Assembly: GCA_036971475.1 (NCBI GenBank)
Contig: JBAIZL010000006.1
Span: 62,573,398 to 62,637,397 of the forward strand
Length of the DNA stretch: 64,000 bases
Source of the DNA: Prosapia bicincta
Taxonomy: Eukaryota > Arthropoda > Insecta > Hemiptera > Cercopidae
Direction: 5' to 3'
Position numbers and translations under genes: made by a program. Each line of letters starts with the position of its first letter. Position 1 is the stretch's first letter. Positions 11,088 through 26,210 of the stretch are shown piece after piece. Under the pieces are notes generated by a model, which saw only the letters and a list, made by a program, of their open reading frames with translations, had not been told where the DNA came from and made no database searches.

Positions 11088-11344
11088 TATGCAAGATAAG
11101 AATTACGTTCGGAAAATCCAATTCGTAAGACATTAACTTCCATAGTAAACTAATTATGGCGAGATTCTTCTACGCCCCATCAGGCTGGAGAGAGCATCTC
11201 AGATTTTGCCAAAACATGAATGCCTTTGCACCAGAGGACTTGAGGGAGATCTGTTGAACATTCAGAAACTTCATGGTGAGAATGCAAAATTCTCTGGAAT
11301 AAAATTCTCAATTCAAAATTCTTTCTCTTCTAGTTTCATGAAAG

Positions 11345-12170
11345 TTTAAGATCTTTCTTAGATTATGTTTAGATGTGCTACTTGTGTAGAACATGCTTCA
11401 GAACACACTTAGAATATGTTTAGAAGTTCGAAAGCGTTTGCAGGACAAGTTGAACATACGTAGAACATAGTTGAATCCATTAGATTCGTAGACCAAGTTT
11501 AAGAACATTCTTGGAGCATATGTAGGTGTATTATATGCGTAGAACATGTTTTAGAACAGGTTAAGTTGTATTGTGTATGTAGAACATGTTTGAGAAAACG
11601 TTTAGAAGTGTTTCGTGTGTATAACATTTTTAAGAACATATTTGGAACATATTTAAGTGTATTACTTGTGAAGAACATGTTTTAGAACTGGTTAAGTCGT
11701 ATTGTGTATGTAGAACATGTTTGAGAACACATTTTAGACGTATTTCGTGTGTAGTACATGTTTAAGAACATACTTAGAACATGTTTAGGTGTATTACTAG
11801 TGAAGAACATGTTTAAGAACATACGTTGAACATGCATAGATGTATTGTGTGTATAACATGTTTAGATGTATTACGTGTGTAAAACATGTTTGAGAACATA
11901 TTAAAATGTATTATTTGTGTAGAACATATTTAAGAACATACTGGGAACATGTTTAGGTGTATTACGTATGTAAAACATACGTAGAACATGTTTGAGAACA
12001 TGTTAAAATGTATTGTGTGTAGAACATGTTTGAATGTATTGTTGGTGTATAACATGTTTAAGAACATACTAAGAACCTATTTAGGTGTATTACTTGTGTA
12101 AAACATACGTAGAACATGCTTAGATGTATTGCGTGTGTAGAACATGTTTAATAACATACTTGGAATATGC
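11345..12170. repeat. Degenerate ~50-65-bp minisatellite
   Basis: Repeats of words such as GTAGAACATGTTTAAGAACA, ATACTTAGAACATGTTTAGG and TGTATTACTTGTGTAGAACA. Unit length varies and copies are much more diverged than in the neighbouring 114-bp and 53-bp arrays, so this is probably older. No coding frame. Confidence 0.85.
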
Positions 12171-13515
12171 TTCGAGGTCGGACTGGTTTACCGAGCGGTA
12201 AAATGTACAGGGTATATGCACTCATTCATGGAGGAAAGAATATTAGGCGTGCGTTTATATAAATAATGTAACAAAACTTTCTCGAAGGGCTGAAACAGGA
12301 TAAAATAAGATTCAGTCATTTGTAGCCTTTTAATTATTTCTTCCATACGTGGTATGTATTTATAATACTAAAAAAAAAAAAAAAAAAAAAAAATTAAATA
12401 TTTGATTAATAATGTTTTTATAGCCTAAGTCCTATCTAGTCTACTTGTAATTTCTAATCACAGGTTCTCTAGATACCTACATTTACACTAATGGGAAAGG
12501 TCTTTATCATCAGCAAGTTTACAACCAACACTTTACCTTTTTCAATTTTCTCTGTACTTCAATACGTTTCAAATAAGCAACGGATTCTTTACGAAGCTAA
12601 AACATATGACAAAACAAAATGAAGAAATTTAATCACAAACAGGAAATTACAAGCCGGAAATGTAACAAGTAAATACTGCATAACTAATGCAATAAATGTA
12701 TGTGGACGTGAACACACATGAGCCAATAATATTCCCTGACAATATATTTATTTGTCAATATATATATGAACAATTAGTGTGAAATATTTTAACCCTCTTG
12801 TTAAATATGAAAATAATTAATTAAAATAGCAATTTTTCATTCACATTAAAAATGTGCCAAAATAAGTAAATGGAAAATAAAAGAGGAACATTAACTAAAT
12901 TTTGAAGTGTGTACGTTATCTGTGGTAGCCAACAAAATTTACTTTTGGTAACAGACCTAATGAAACATTTAAAGGCGTTAGCTGTAAAAATCTCAGGGAA
13001 TAAAATTAATATGTACGTTTTAAAATATATAGTAGACTATAATAGACTATAAGAAGCACTTACTTTGATTTATAGCGTGGACGAACATTTCAGGAGGTAC
13101 ATCCCTTTGTGAACTTGAACTGAAACTGACCACTTGGTTTAATGGATTGAAGTGGGGGAGAGGGATACGATGTTTGGCGGTTTCATAATTTTAGGGATAT
13201 GTCAAATAAAATGTGGTAATTATAGTTAAGTGTGTGTATGTGTGTCTGTAAAATTTCAAACATTTATGTATTTAAACTCTTATTAGAACGTATACCTATA
13301 ATTTATAATGAATTAGAAAGTTGATCGTCACAAGGTTGGAGATTTAGAAATGGCTGTAGAAGCTACGACTTTCACGCTACTATTTCCACTGTTGGGTTTT
13401 AGATAATCCAAGATTCCGCTCTATTTGTGTGATTTATTGAGTGCAAATATATGAGGCTTTCAACTACGTATACATTAGCTGCATTTTTCTGGTTTTAGCC
13501 AATTTTATTTCTTCT
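12171..13515. other. No gene; contains an A tract
   Basis: Holds a poly-A run at about 12370-12393. The rest is AT-rich with no frame or family recognised. Confidence 0.5.
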
Positions 13516-13519
13516 ATTC

Positions 13520-15125
13520 CTTCTCATAGGACTCTGGCAATCTGTACCACCTAAATGCGTTCACATCTAATCAGTCTCATAGTATCCTATCAAATCCATA
13601 TATATCCTATCAATCATTGGATATAGTATCCAACTACATGCGTTTACATCTATTTTATCTCACAGTACCCTGGTAAGCTGTACCACCTACATGTGTTCAC
13701 ATCTTTTTCTTCTTACAGTACCCTGGCAAGCTGTACCGCCTACAAGCGCTCAATTCTCTTCTTTCTCATAGTGTCCTGACAAGCTGTACCACTTACATTT
13801 GAGTTCACATGTATTTCTTCTCATGGTACCCTAACAAGCTGTACCACCGACATGCGTTCACATCTATTCCTTCCCACAATACATTGGCAAACTGTACCAC
13901 CGACATGCGTTCACATCTATTCCTTCCCACAGTACCTTGGCAAACTATACCACCGACATGCGTTCACATCTATTCCTTCCCACAATACATTGGCAAACTG
14001 TACCACCGACATGTGTTCACATCTATTCCTTCCCACAATACATTGGCAAACTGTACCACCGACATGCGTTCACATCTATTCCTTCCCACAGTACCTTGGC
14101 AAACTATACCACCGACATGCGTTCACATCTATTCCTTCCCACAGTACCTTGGCAAACTGTACCACCGACATGCGTTCACATCTATTCCTTCCCACAGTAC
14201 CTTGGCAAACTATACCACCGACATGCGTTCACATCTATTCCTTCCCACAGTACCTTGGCAAACTATACCACCGACATGCGTTCACATCTATTCCTTCCCA
14301 CAGTACCTTGGCAAACTATACCACCGACATGCGTTCACATCTATTCCTTCCCACAATACATTGGCAAACTGTACCACCGACATGCGTTCACATCTATTCC
14401 TTCCCACAGTACCTTGGCAAACTATACCACCGACATGCGTTCACATCTATTCCTTCCCACAGTACCTTGGCAAACTGTACCACCTACATGTGTTCACATG
14501 TATTCCTTTTCATTGTACCATGACTCACTGTATCACCAACATGTGTTCATATCTATTGCTCCTCACAGTACCCTTCAAGCTGTATCTCATACATCACATC
14601 TATTCCTTCTCATAGTGTCCTGGCAAGCTGTACCACCTAAATGCGTTTAAATGTATTCCTTCTCATAGTACCATGTCTCGCTGTACCACCTACATGCGTT
14701 CACATTGATTCCTTCTCATAATACCCTGGCAAAAATTTAGACCTACGTGTGTTTACTTCCATTTCTTCTCATACCTCCCTGGCAAACAGTACATCCTAAA
14801 AGGGCTCACTTTATTCCTTCTTATAGCACCCTGGTAAACTGAACCACCCACATGCACACACTTCCATTTTTTCTCATATCATATTGACAATCTGTATAAC
14901 TTACACGATTACGATTCCATCTCATAGTACCCCTGGCCAACTGTACCAACTATAGCCTCTCATTTCTATTCCTTCTCATACTTTCCTGGGAAACCTAACC
15001 ACCACCATGTACACACTTCTACCCTTTCTCATAGTACTCTGGCAATCTGTTCAGCTTACATGCGTTCTTATCTATTCCTTCTCATAGTAACCTGCCAAAC
15101 TGTACATCCTACAAGGCTCTGGCTA
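13520..15125. repeat. 53-bp minisatellite with homogenised core
   Basis: The unit is 53 bp with ACATGCGTTCACATCTATTC, CTTCCCACAGTACCTTGGC and AAACTGTACCACCG. About 12 nearly identical units fill 13845-14490. Copies on both sides (13520-13840 and 14490-15125) are strongly diverged (CTTCTCATAGTACCCTGGC and similar). Since 53 is not a multiple of three and the unit lacks stops in any plus frame, three overlapping open frames of 223-268 codons run through the core. They encode the same cyclic peptide in shifted order and are not evidence for a gene. Confidence 0.93.
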
Positions 15126-16500
15126 GATCTGTTTTGATGTCCTTAGCTGTGTGACGTATAGAGGTGACATTCAGTAACGCATTACTCTGAATGCGTCGCT
15201 AGTCACTCAAGACACTTTAACTTTTTATGCTATTCTCTGCCCCCTCCCCCACTCCGCTCCGTCTTACCCAGGAATCGAAAAGAGGAATTTTCAACTGAAC
15301 GAGAAGTCAGCGTCCTTTTTTAAATATATATATTTAGGTATTCTATTCAATCTATTGCACGACTCTAAACAGCAAAATATTAGACCTACACACATATACT
15401 AGACAATTCGAAAAACACCTTCCTTTTACAAATTATTGCTACTCCCAAATGAAGTTCTTCATTTGATGGTTAACTTCAACTATCCTATAAGTTTGTGTTT
15501 ATATTTACACTTGTCTCAATATGGTAAAAACTATAGATTTTTTGGTAAATGTTGTCCATGATGGTCTGTCAAACCTTTACATACAAACTGAGTAAACGGT
15601 TAATTGTCACTAGTAAAAGGTCGCTTATTGCTTATTTGTAATAAACGTTGTCTCCAAAGATTTTTCGTAAATTTTCTTTAATAATAAGTTTGCTAAGTGT
15701 TCATTTTCCTAAGTTAAATTGTAAAAGTTTGCCTTTCCCTTAAAAGCTTCTCTAAGTAAATTTTCATCATCAGCAAATTGTAATGAATAATATTAATTTT
15801 TAAACTTGAATCCCATCCGTTCACTTTACGGCTAGAATATTCCTGGGGGAAGGATTTTCAGGCTATCTTCGTACTTACTCCTAGGTTCTTCGAATGCATC
15901 GTAGTAGGCCTACTTGAATCAAAATCGATACTTAGATGGGATCTTCCTAAATCACTTCAAATACGAAGTGGCTAGGAGTAGAAGTCAACGTCATTGATAC
16001 AGTTATCAACAGAAGAACATGCGTTACTACCTACGAAGAAAGATGGCGTGATAGAGCGCGAACAGCTGATTGCGGTGTTTGCGAATGAGTCGTGTCCAGT
16101 GGCAATACGCCAAACGATATTTCCTAACCTCAAAGTGCGACTGCCGTGAGTCCTACTAAGGCTAACAGTTTAAGCAGATCGATAGTGTACTCATTAACTT
16201 TACGTCAATGCGGTGAATGTAATTTGGAAACACAACGAAATGTCAGCTCCCTCTCCATTGCATGGCTCAAATATCAACAATAATTAAATAAATCGAAGCT
16301 GCCAGCCAAATGCACACTCAGAGTTCCAAATGTAAAGACAATTTATTAAAAATAAATTAATAAATGCACACACATGCTGGTTTACGTATACAATTTTAGG
16401 GTAAAAGCCTATGATAATATCATTGTCTTCTAATAAATACCGAAAAATGTAAAACCATAACTTATAGGGGAATAAATAAAGATTTATAATATTGCTACAG
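15126..16500. other. No gene assigned; GC-richer patches
   Basis: Patches at 15130-15300 and 16000-16250 are less AT-rich than their surroundings (CCCCCTCCCCCACTCCGC near 15240; AGATGGCGTGATAGAGCGCG near 16042), but no frame stays open with clear codon bias. A small palindrome, AAATGAAGTTCTTCATTT, lies near 15449-15466. An unrecognised element or a non-coding exon is possible. Confidence 0.35.
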
Positions 16501-16506
16501 TATACA

Positions 16507-16735
<229 letters not shown>

Positions 16736-17222
16736 ATATTGCAATGTAAGTATTAACTAATGCAGTAAAACACAATAAGGTACTACTACTGTTTTCACAG
16801 TCAACAATTGTTCCTCAAACGCTTCTCGATAAGAACGTCATATTCAGTAGTTAATAGAGCTAATACAACACCTAAACTAGAATTAATGGAAATCATATGT
16901 TTTGTATTAGCCCCCATTAGTAATTGAGGTTGGTGACGACTTCTAACTGAAACGATTTTGAACAACGAATTATTCATTTTGTGTTGGTGATAGTTTTCAA
17001 AGAAGCATTTACTTTATACGGTTTTGTGGGCCGTTACATCGAGGATATGTTTCAATTTTTCAAATTTGAGTCACTATTTCTGGTTGTGATACATTTAAGA
17101 GCATGGAGTATCACATTTTTTTTAAAATTATGAAGTCATATTGCTATTATAATTTGTTTTAGAAATATTAATTAATTTTCCTAACGGGTTATTTTAAACG
17201 TTTCATTTATTTTCTTCGATGA
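16736..17222. other. No gene seen
   Basis: AT-rich spacer without a recognised feature. Confidence 0.5.
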
Positions 17223-17664
17223 GTTCGCACTCTCCCTATAAATATTTATTTATATATCGTTCACATTTTCAATTAATAGTAAAATACTTTTTCTCATCTA
17301 CTCAAGTTCAAATAGATTTTTTTAAAACTAGAAGTGAATGACGCTTGTTGTTAGTAGAGCATTTTCAAATGATTATTCATTAATTAAAATTAATGAATTA
17401 ATTTTAGTTTCGCATAGAACTTTTCACTAAAGGGGTAAGGTATGCAATATAGTTACTTTGTCCACTTGGCTTAATACGAGTGAGTATAAAATTTCATGAC
17501 AGCTCATTTTATGTTATAGGTTATGTGGTTGCACAGCTGTTTTAACGTATATGCACTTTATTTATATTAGTTGTAATTATTTAATAAGAAATAACTAAAA
17601 TAAAATTTTTCTCTGTTGACCTAAGTAAGAATAGACGTAAAAAATACTTTTTTATATTACTTGT
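17223..17664 (+). mobile_element. Interspersed ~430-bp family, copy C
   Basis: Has CGCACTCTCCCTATAAATAT, TTTTCAATTAATAGTAAAAT, AAGGTATGCAATATAGTTAC, TTATGTTATAGGTTATGTGG, ACAGCTGTTTTAACG and TTTTTATATTACTTGTG. More diverged than copies B and E. Confidence 0.8.
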
Positions 17665-18235
17665 GTTTTATAAAGTAAAATTATTAGTAAGCTTAATATG
17701 GCAAGGTCGCACACAACTGGTTATGTAAAACAAGCATACCCTGTTTCGCTTCATCCATCTCCCGTGGGCTTCCGTCGCTCGCACTTTGTGATTGGACGAA
17801 CATTCCACCGCCGAAGGTCGTCTCTCCCTTTCCGACCACGCGGTTGCTGCTTTCCCCTGAAACAGACAAAGCAAAAAACTCTAATAAACATGAGTAAATT
17901 TATTTTGTTAACATTGTTATGGTAATGGGTTCACATATAAATGAAAACTTCTTTTGAAATGAAAAATGTATATTTTGTATGATAATTGAAAAAACGATAT
18001 TAGAGTATTTAAAATCACAATTATCCTGAGTGAATGGTTGCAGACGTTGAAGGCGGAGGGTATGAGTACTAAGCTACTATTGCAGATGGAAAACTGGTGA
18101 AAACATTATCATGAAAAATAATTTCTTGAAAAAATTATCTAGTTTGTATTTTAAAGAAAACATTGTTTGTTTACCTGGTTACACGTACTACATACGTACT
18201 TATATGTACTAATATATGTACATACATACAAACTA
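17665..18235. other. No gene assigned; GC-rich patch 17745-17860
   Basis: The patch 17745-17860 (CTCCCGTGGGCTTCCGTCGC and similar) is open on both strands (17668-17874 minus, 17698-17925 plus). Neither product has a domain I know. It could be the end of an unrecognised repeat. Confidence 0.3.
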
Positions 18236-18237
18236 CC

Positions 18238-18490
18238 GCAGTAATCCCTTGGGATCTTCGAACTGCCGGCAAAGAACTAGCAGTAACCAATTGGGAACCA
18301 ACCCCTGCCAGTAACCCTTTGAGAACTATGAATTATCAGTAAACTCTTGGGAACTGCACCTTTTTGGGAACTATGAACTGCCAGTAGCACCATAGGGACT
18401 ACGAACATTTAGTAACCGTTCGGGTACTAAGAACTGCCAGTAACCCTTTCGGCATAATGAACTTTCAGTAAACCATTGAGAACTACGTAA
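18238..18490. repeat. Degenerate 28-bp minisatellite, block 1
   Basis: Units like AGTAACCCTTTGAGAACTAT followed by GAACTGCC. The same unit makes up the larger block at 30925-31500, about 12.5 kb away. Confidence 0.8.
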
Positions 18491-19325
18491 ATTTTGGAAA
18501 AGGTTTTCACTTCTGTCGATCAGACTTCCGCTTGCTTAAAAACGACGGAAATACTCTGAGCCGTCCTGTAATGGGGTAAAAATATACAAGCAATTAGGAA
18601 TATATGTTACGCCATCAAGCACACATTTTTTATTACAAATCTTAAACATCTCTTTGAGCAAATAACGCTGTCCGACTACTCTTAGAGTTTGGTTACAACA
18701 GAACAATAAACAATTCTTAGCTACAAACCGGGTTAGGTACAATCATGAGAAGGTTACAACGATACTGACAATTAGGACTGGTTAATATCGCCAGCTGCTC
18801 TTCTCATCCCACTAACCTGTTCTGACCAATCAGAGAAAGATTGAACTAAACAAAGAAACGGACTCATCGGTAATTATTCCTTCCCCCCCTTTAGTTCTAA
18901 TCTTCTTACGAAGATAACTGTATTAGAACATAAATGTTTTGTAGCTGATTAAACTACACTTTGTGGGCAGTACGGTTGGGGAATATAACCTTATCGTGAC
19001 GTTACTTGTGTGAGGTCTCGTCCCTAAAGTAGACCCACTCTCTGTCGGTGTCTACTTGTTATGCAGCGTTTGCGAGAAATAATTGGGTAAACCGTGTGGG
19101 CATTACTGTGAATCGGTGTCATAGAGCGGCGTCTATTGTACGTCAGGAGAACGTGTTAGCAGAGACGTTGACGGAGGTCCAAAAATAGTTGAACCTGTTA
19201 ATCCCGTGGCTCAGGGGTTTACAGTAATTGCCAATCTGGGTGTAAATTGAATGTCTGCTTCTCTTCTAAGCCCGTTTGTTGTAGAGAATACTTTGTATTT
19301 ACGAGGAAACTGTACAAATCAGGTT
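18491..19325. other. No gene assigned
   Basis: A 68-codon minus-strand frame (18536-18742) and a moderately GC-rich stretch near 19000-19200 show nothing I can name. Confidence 0.4.
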
Positions 19326-19329
19326 TTCG

Positions 19330-20505
19330 TGTTAACACCGCGCAGAACTTTGTCTGTAAGCTGCAAAACATTGGCAGACAAGGAACGCAAGGAGTTGTAA
19401 CTGAACAGAACCTTGTCTGTAAGCTGCATAACACCGCTAGACATGCATCGCTAGCAGTTGTAGCTAAACTGAACTTTGTCTGTAAGCCGCATAATGCTGC
19501 CAGACATGCATCGCTAGGAGTTGTAGCTAAACAGAACTTTGTCTGTAAGCTGCATAACACCGCTAGACATGCATCGCTAGCAGTGGTGGCTAAACTGAAC
19601 TTTGTCTGTAAGCCGCATAATGCTGCCAGACATGCATCGCTAGGAGTTGTAGCTAAACAGAACTTTGTCTGTAAGCTGCATAACACCGCTAGACATGCAT
19701 CGCTAGCAGTTGTAGCTAAACTGAACTTTGTCTGTAAGCCGCATAATGCTGCCATACATGCATCGCTAGGAGTTGTAGCTAAACAGAACTTTGTCTGTAA
19801 GCTGCATAACACCGCTAGATATGCATCGCTAGGAGTTGTAGCTAAACAGAACTTTGTCTGTAAGCTGCATAACACCGCTAGACATGCATCGCTAGGAGTT
19901 GTAGCTAAACAGAACTTTGACTGTAAGCCGCAAAATGCTGCCAGACATGCATCGCTAGCAGTTGTAGCTAAACAGAAATTTGTCTGTAAGCTGCATAACG
20001 CTGCCAAACATGCATCGCTAGGAGTTGTAGATAAACAGAACTTTGACTGTAAGCTGCATAATGCTGCCATACATGCATCGCTAGGAGTTGTAGCTAAACA
20101 GAACTTTGTCTGTAAGCTGCATAACGCTGCCAGACATGCATCGCTAGGAGTTGTAGCTAAACAGGACTTTGCCTGTAAGTTGCATAACGCTGCTGAACAG
20201 GGTTCGCTAGGAGTGTAGCTATTGTCTGTAAGTTGCATAGCATTGTAAGACATGGATCGCTAAGAGTGTCGCTGAACAGAACTTTGCCTGTAAGTTGCAT
20301 AACGCTGCTGGTCAGGGATCGCTAGGAGTGTAGCTAAAGAAAACATTGCCTGTAAGTTGCATAACATTGCCAGACATGGGTCGCTAGGAGTTGTATCTAA
20401 ACAGAACTTTGCTTGTACGAGTAAGTTGCACAACGTTGCATCTACATTAACTGCTAGCCACAATAACTCATCGCTAGGAGTTGTAGCTAAACAAATCACA
20501 ACAGC
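19330..20505. repeat. 63-bp minisatellite with dimeric higher order
   Basis: The 63-bp unit contains TTGTAGCTAAACAGAACTTT, GTCTGTAAGCTGCATAAC and AGACATGCATCGCTAGG. About 14 clear units run to 20230, then diverged ones to 20505. From about 19456 to 19833 two unit types (CTGAACTTTGTCTGTAAGCC and CAGAACTTTGTCTGTAAGCT) alternate, giving a 126-bp higher-order unit repeated about three times. Because 63 is 21 codons, long frames stay open on both strands: 344 codons minus (19219-20253) and 323 codons plus (19247-20218). The minus product repeats LCSLQTKFCLATTPSDACLA. I judge this non-coding since both strands are equally open, but a repetitive protein cannot be excluded from sequence alone. Confidence 0.9.
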
Positions 20506-21524
20506 TCTAAATTAATGCGGAGGTTACGGTAATTCTGAGGTAATTCCAGACAAAACGTACAACGTTTGGAGATTATAAGAGAATATGCTTTTAATTGGTA
20601 GAATTCTAGATTTACGACCTCAGTATTAGCTCCTTCATTGCAACTAGCCACATGTTGCCTTATTTGTAATGTAACTAAGATATTTGCTAAGAAAGTAACT
20701 GCCTACGCTTCGTTTCCATTGGTAATTTAAACGTACATTAAATCACTCAAATCCTATTTTTCAATAGACGTAAAACCTTAATAAACTATGTAGTATTATC
20801 GCAAAACATCTTTATTTATAAAGTTTTATCGAAAACATTCCTTTTTTGACTTTAAAAGCAGAAACTTTGTAAAACCTACCCTTATTTAGTGTGAACTATA
20901 AAAGCTGCCAAAGTTTCTAGCCTACATTTTATAGCCCACGTCAACTTTGATTTTAAAATATATCTATCTAAAATTTTAAATAGATGTTTACCTTTGTTAT
21001 AGCTATTTACAAAATTTTTTCCTAATGTGTAAATACATTCTGACAATATTTCGAGTATTTACTTTTATAATTAGTCTATATGTCAATTTTTAAATCAAAC
21101 CTTCAAATCCACGTTTACCCTTTAATATAAATTTCTTTAAAAATCTTTTCTTAGTGTGCGCCTACATTGTGAGGTACTGACAAAATCCCGCACTCTATCA
21201 TTTACTGACAAGAAAATTTAGACAAATTTAGAAAGCAAAGAAAGCAATGATGAGTCATGGAAGGGTGCGTTGATGCGACGAGTCTATTTTGGTCCTGCCT
21301 CAGGTATAGTAGGGGTAAGTACAATAGCGCCGAGGTCTTTGCCCTTACACTTAGAGTCCGTGCTGACCACTTACTCTCGCTCAATGGTTGATCGCTACTT
21401 GTTTACAGCTAGTTTTTACTTATAGAAAAAAAGTGGCAAGTGAGAGACGAGTACTGTACTCATATTTAATGGTAAAAGTGCTTAAACGGAAATATATTAC
21501 CAAATAAATTTATTTTTCAGTATG
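20506..21524. other. No gene seen
   Basis: AT-rich. A 60-codon minus-strand frame at 21202-21384 was compared in mind with hAT C-termini because of the hAT end nearby; no convincing match. Confidence 0.45.
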
Positions 21525-21600
21525 CTAGCTTTCCCGGGGCCGGAAAACTCTGTTCGCGGGCCGGATGTGGCCCGCGGGCCGTAGGTTGGAGACACCTGTT
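21525..21600 (-). mobile_element. hAT-type transposon end
   Basis: On the minus strand the segment starts CAGGTGTCTCCAACCTACGG and continues CCCGCGGGCCACATCCGGCC. This is the very common hAT terminus pattern CAGGGGTCTCCAAC followed by CGGCCCGCGGGCC, with one change near the tip. It is the only strongly GC-rich segment nearby. I could not find the matching left end, so only one terminus is annotated. Confidence 0.7.
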
Positions 21601-21734
21601 TTAATCTAAAGAACTTAAAACATTCCTGGTGAGCACTTACATTACGATTAAACTGATACAAAAATGTTCAAGTGTAACTGTTATAGTGTAATCTCTAAGT
21701 TGATGTGTCAGTCGAACCATACTTTTTTTAAAAT

Positions 21735-22160
21735 TTCTTCTATTAGTTCACACTCTCCTTATGTAAATCGTGGTTAAATTTTCAATCGTTAATAAAATAC
21801 TTTCTATACTTCCACTCAAGCTTAAATAAATTTTTTTAAACTTGTAGTAAATGTAATTTGATGTTAATGCAGTTTTTTCAAATATTTCATTAATTGAATT
21901 TAATTAATTAATTGTAGTTTTATATGAGAGAAAAACAAAAGGGGCAAGATACGCAATATAGTTATTTCGTCCCATTAGGCTGAAAATAAAGATAACATAT
22001 GATTTCATAAACCAGCTGACTTTATATTATAGATTATGTGGTAGAACAGCTGTTTTTACGCATAGGTTATGTTACTGTATTTATATTAATTGTAATTATT
22101 TATTAAAAAGTAAGTAAAATAAAATTTTTTTGTAAGTAGGAAACGACTTAATTTTCTGTT
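21735..22160 (+). mobile_element. Interspersed ~430-bp family, copy D
   Basis: Begins TTCTTCTATTAGTTCACACT with CTCC after it, has AATTTTCAATCGTTAATAAA, ATTTCGTCCCATTAGGC, AACATATGATTTCATAAACC, ACAGCTGTTTTTACGCATAG and GTTATGTTAC. It starts about 135 bp after the hAT end. Confidence 0.85.
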
Positions 22161-22780
22161 TGAATGTTTCTTGTTAATCTAGAGATTAACATATCCAAAT
22201 AAATTAAACATAGCCAACAGTCTAGAATATGCCTTCAACCAAAAAAATCATGATAATCAGAAATCAAGATTTGCAGTGCTAATTACACTACCCATATATA
22301 GTACTGTAAGTTTTCTTTTCAACTAAAGAACTGTATATAGTTCACAGATTGAATGGCTGGAGAAAGGGTAAATACAATGTCAAGACGTAATGCATACATA
22401 TTCAAGGCTTTAACTACATTAACCTTCTGCACGATTTATAAGTTTATAGTTGTCACAAGAAACCTGTGTGTTTACTGTAGCCAAATAGAATTATATGCCT
22501 CACTCGCAGAAATAAACTGTTGTGGATCAATAAAAGCTGAATAGCATTAGCAATAGTAATGGACGCTATAATACTCTACTCTGTGCTTAGCTGCCACTTA
22601 AGTGCACTGATTTAGTGGTGATGTTGTAAGTTTGTATCTGTGACCGTGTAATTGTAGGCTTTTTTGTGAAAAACCAACAGTCGAAGAACAATATTAAGGA
22701 AAACAATGATTCAATAAAAACATATGAATAACATTTTAAATACTATGGAGTCGTATTCTGAAGAAATTTAAAACGTTATG
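22161..22780. other. No gene seen
   Basis: AT-rich, one 63-codon plus-strand frame (22353-22544) without features. Confidence 0.5.
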
Positions 22781-22784
22781 AACT

Positions 22785-24480
<1,696 letters not shown>

Positions 24481-24484
24481 TGTA

Positions 24485-25285
24485 AAGTAAAAGATACCAA
24501 ATACCCACCTATAATTTTATAACATGTGGGCGGACATATGTATATTAATAATGTCGGAGTACTACTACAACACATTGTTAGTCTCCGATATAGCGTCGAT
24601 ATTTCAATTAGTAACATTCTGTAGTAGATTAATTGTACACTTCAAGAACAGTTCCCTAAGCACATGCACTCTCTAATGCTGGAATTATATAAATATCTTC
24701 CAATCTAGACGTTAACGTACTACTCTGCCACGATGCATTGCGTGCGCCCTAAAGCATAGCATTAACCTTCAGGCTCGGAGTAAACATCTTTGTCCGTGCT
24801 ATATTAAAGTCGTGCCCGATAAACAGAATTGCAAATTTCCTTGAGGAAAAAAATAAATTACATTAGATCGATAACTCCGTTACAATGTAAAGCCGGAAAG
24901 CAGGTTTCCTCTACAAAACTGTGATATCTCCATTAGTTCCATTCAAGCAGGCATTCAAAAATGTATGCAAGTTATTATCATTTATATACTAAACAACATG
25001 TCTGTGATGTGTGTAATTATTTGTCTTATTTTGATATATTTGTTTAGTATCTGTTCGTTTAAATATATATTTTATATTTGTATAGATTGAAACATTTAAT
25101 TATTTGCCTAATTTTAACCATACACTTAAAAATTATCAAGTCTGAAACATATATTATTTGGCTACAATTATTTGTGTAAGTTGTAATTATTATCATGATG
25201 TGAAATTTTGATAACAGGTATTTTTACGTATCTAATCCTATTAATCTTGAGTATTCCAGTACCAAGAAATAGCTTTCCTGATAGG
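24485..25285. other. No gene seen
   Basis: AT-rich after a mixed patch at 24690-24800. No frame, RNA or repeat recognised. Confidence 0.5.
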
Positions 25286-25289
25286 GAAG

Positions 25290-25668
<379 letters not shown>

Positions 25669-25929
25669 ATTTAAAAACATTCCGAGTCTTGAAAAAAGCT
25701 CCCTTCAACAGAAGGGAAGCAAAACTGAAACTGCAGAACGAAGCACTAGTAAACTCACTCTACCACAGTTACTTTGAGACTGAGCGAGGAACGGAAGTTT
25801 AACGTCGAATTGGCAACAAAGCTCACCCACGCAGCAAGATGTGAACCTCCTATTTGCTAAGAAGCCTGTAATCCCCACTCTTTCTGGTCGATTTCGCCTA
25901 CGTATAATCCTATTCTGTTTTAAATCAAA

Positions 25930-26210
25930 TCATAATTTCTCAACTGAATATCGAACAGCTGTTGATACGAGACAACTTATTGTTCAACCGAATATCGGAC
26001 GGCTATTGATAAAAGACGTTTTGCTCAACTGAATATCGGACGGCTATCGATAAAATACAACTTATTGCTTAACTGATTATCGGATAGTTTTTGATAAAAG
26101 ACAACTTATTGCTCAACTGAATATCTGACGGCTATTGATAAAAGACATTTGGGCAATATTACTCAACTGAATAACGAACGGTTACAGATAAGGGACAACT
26201 TAGGTATAAA
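25930..26210. repeat. Degenerate ~44-bp minisatellite, about 6 units
   Basis: Units contain CAACTGAATATCGGACGGCT, ATTGATAAAAGACAACTTA and TTGCT. Copies differ by small indels; the last is very diverged. A 63-codon frame (25841-26032) crosses the start and is not supported. Confidence 0.85.

Noticed and set aside
13809..14650. Three overlapping repeat-protein frames
   Set aside because: A 53-bp unit without stops is open in all three frames and encodes the same cyclic peptide in each.
21202..21384. hAT transposase C-terminus near the hAT end
   Set aside because: No conserved dimerisation-domain residues seen.
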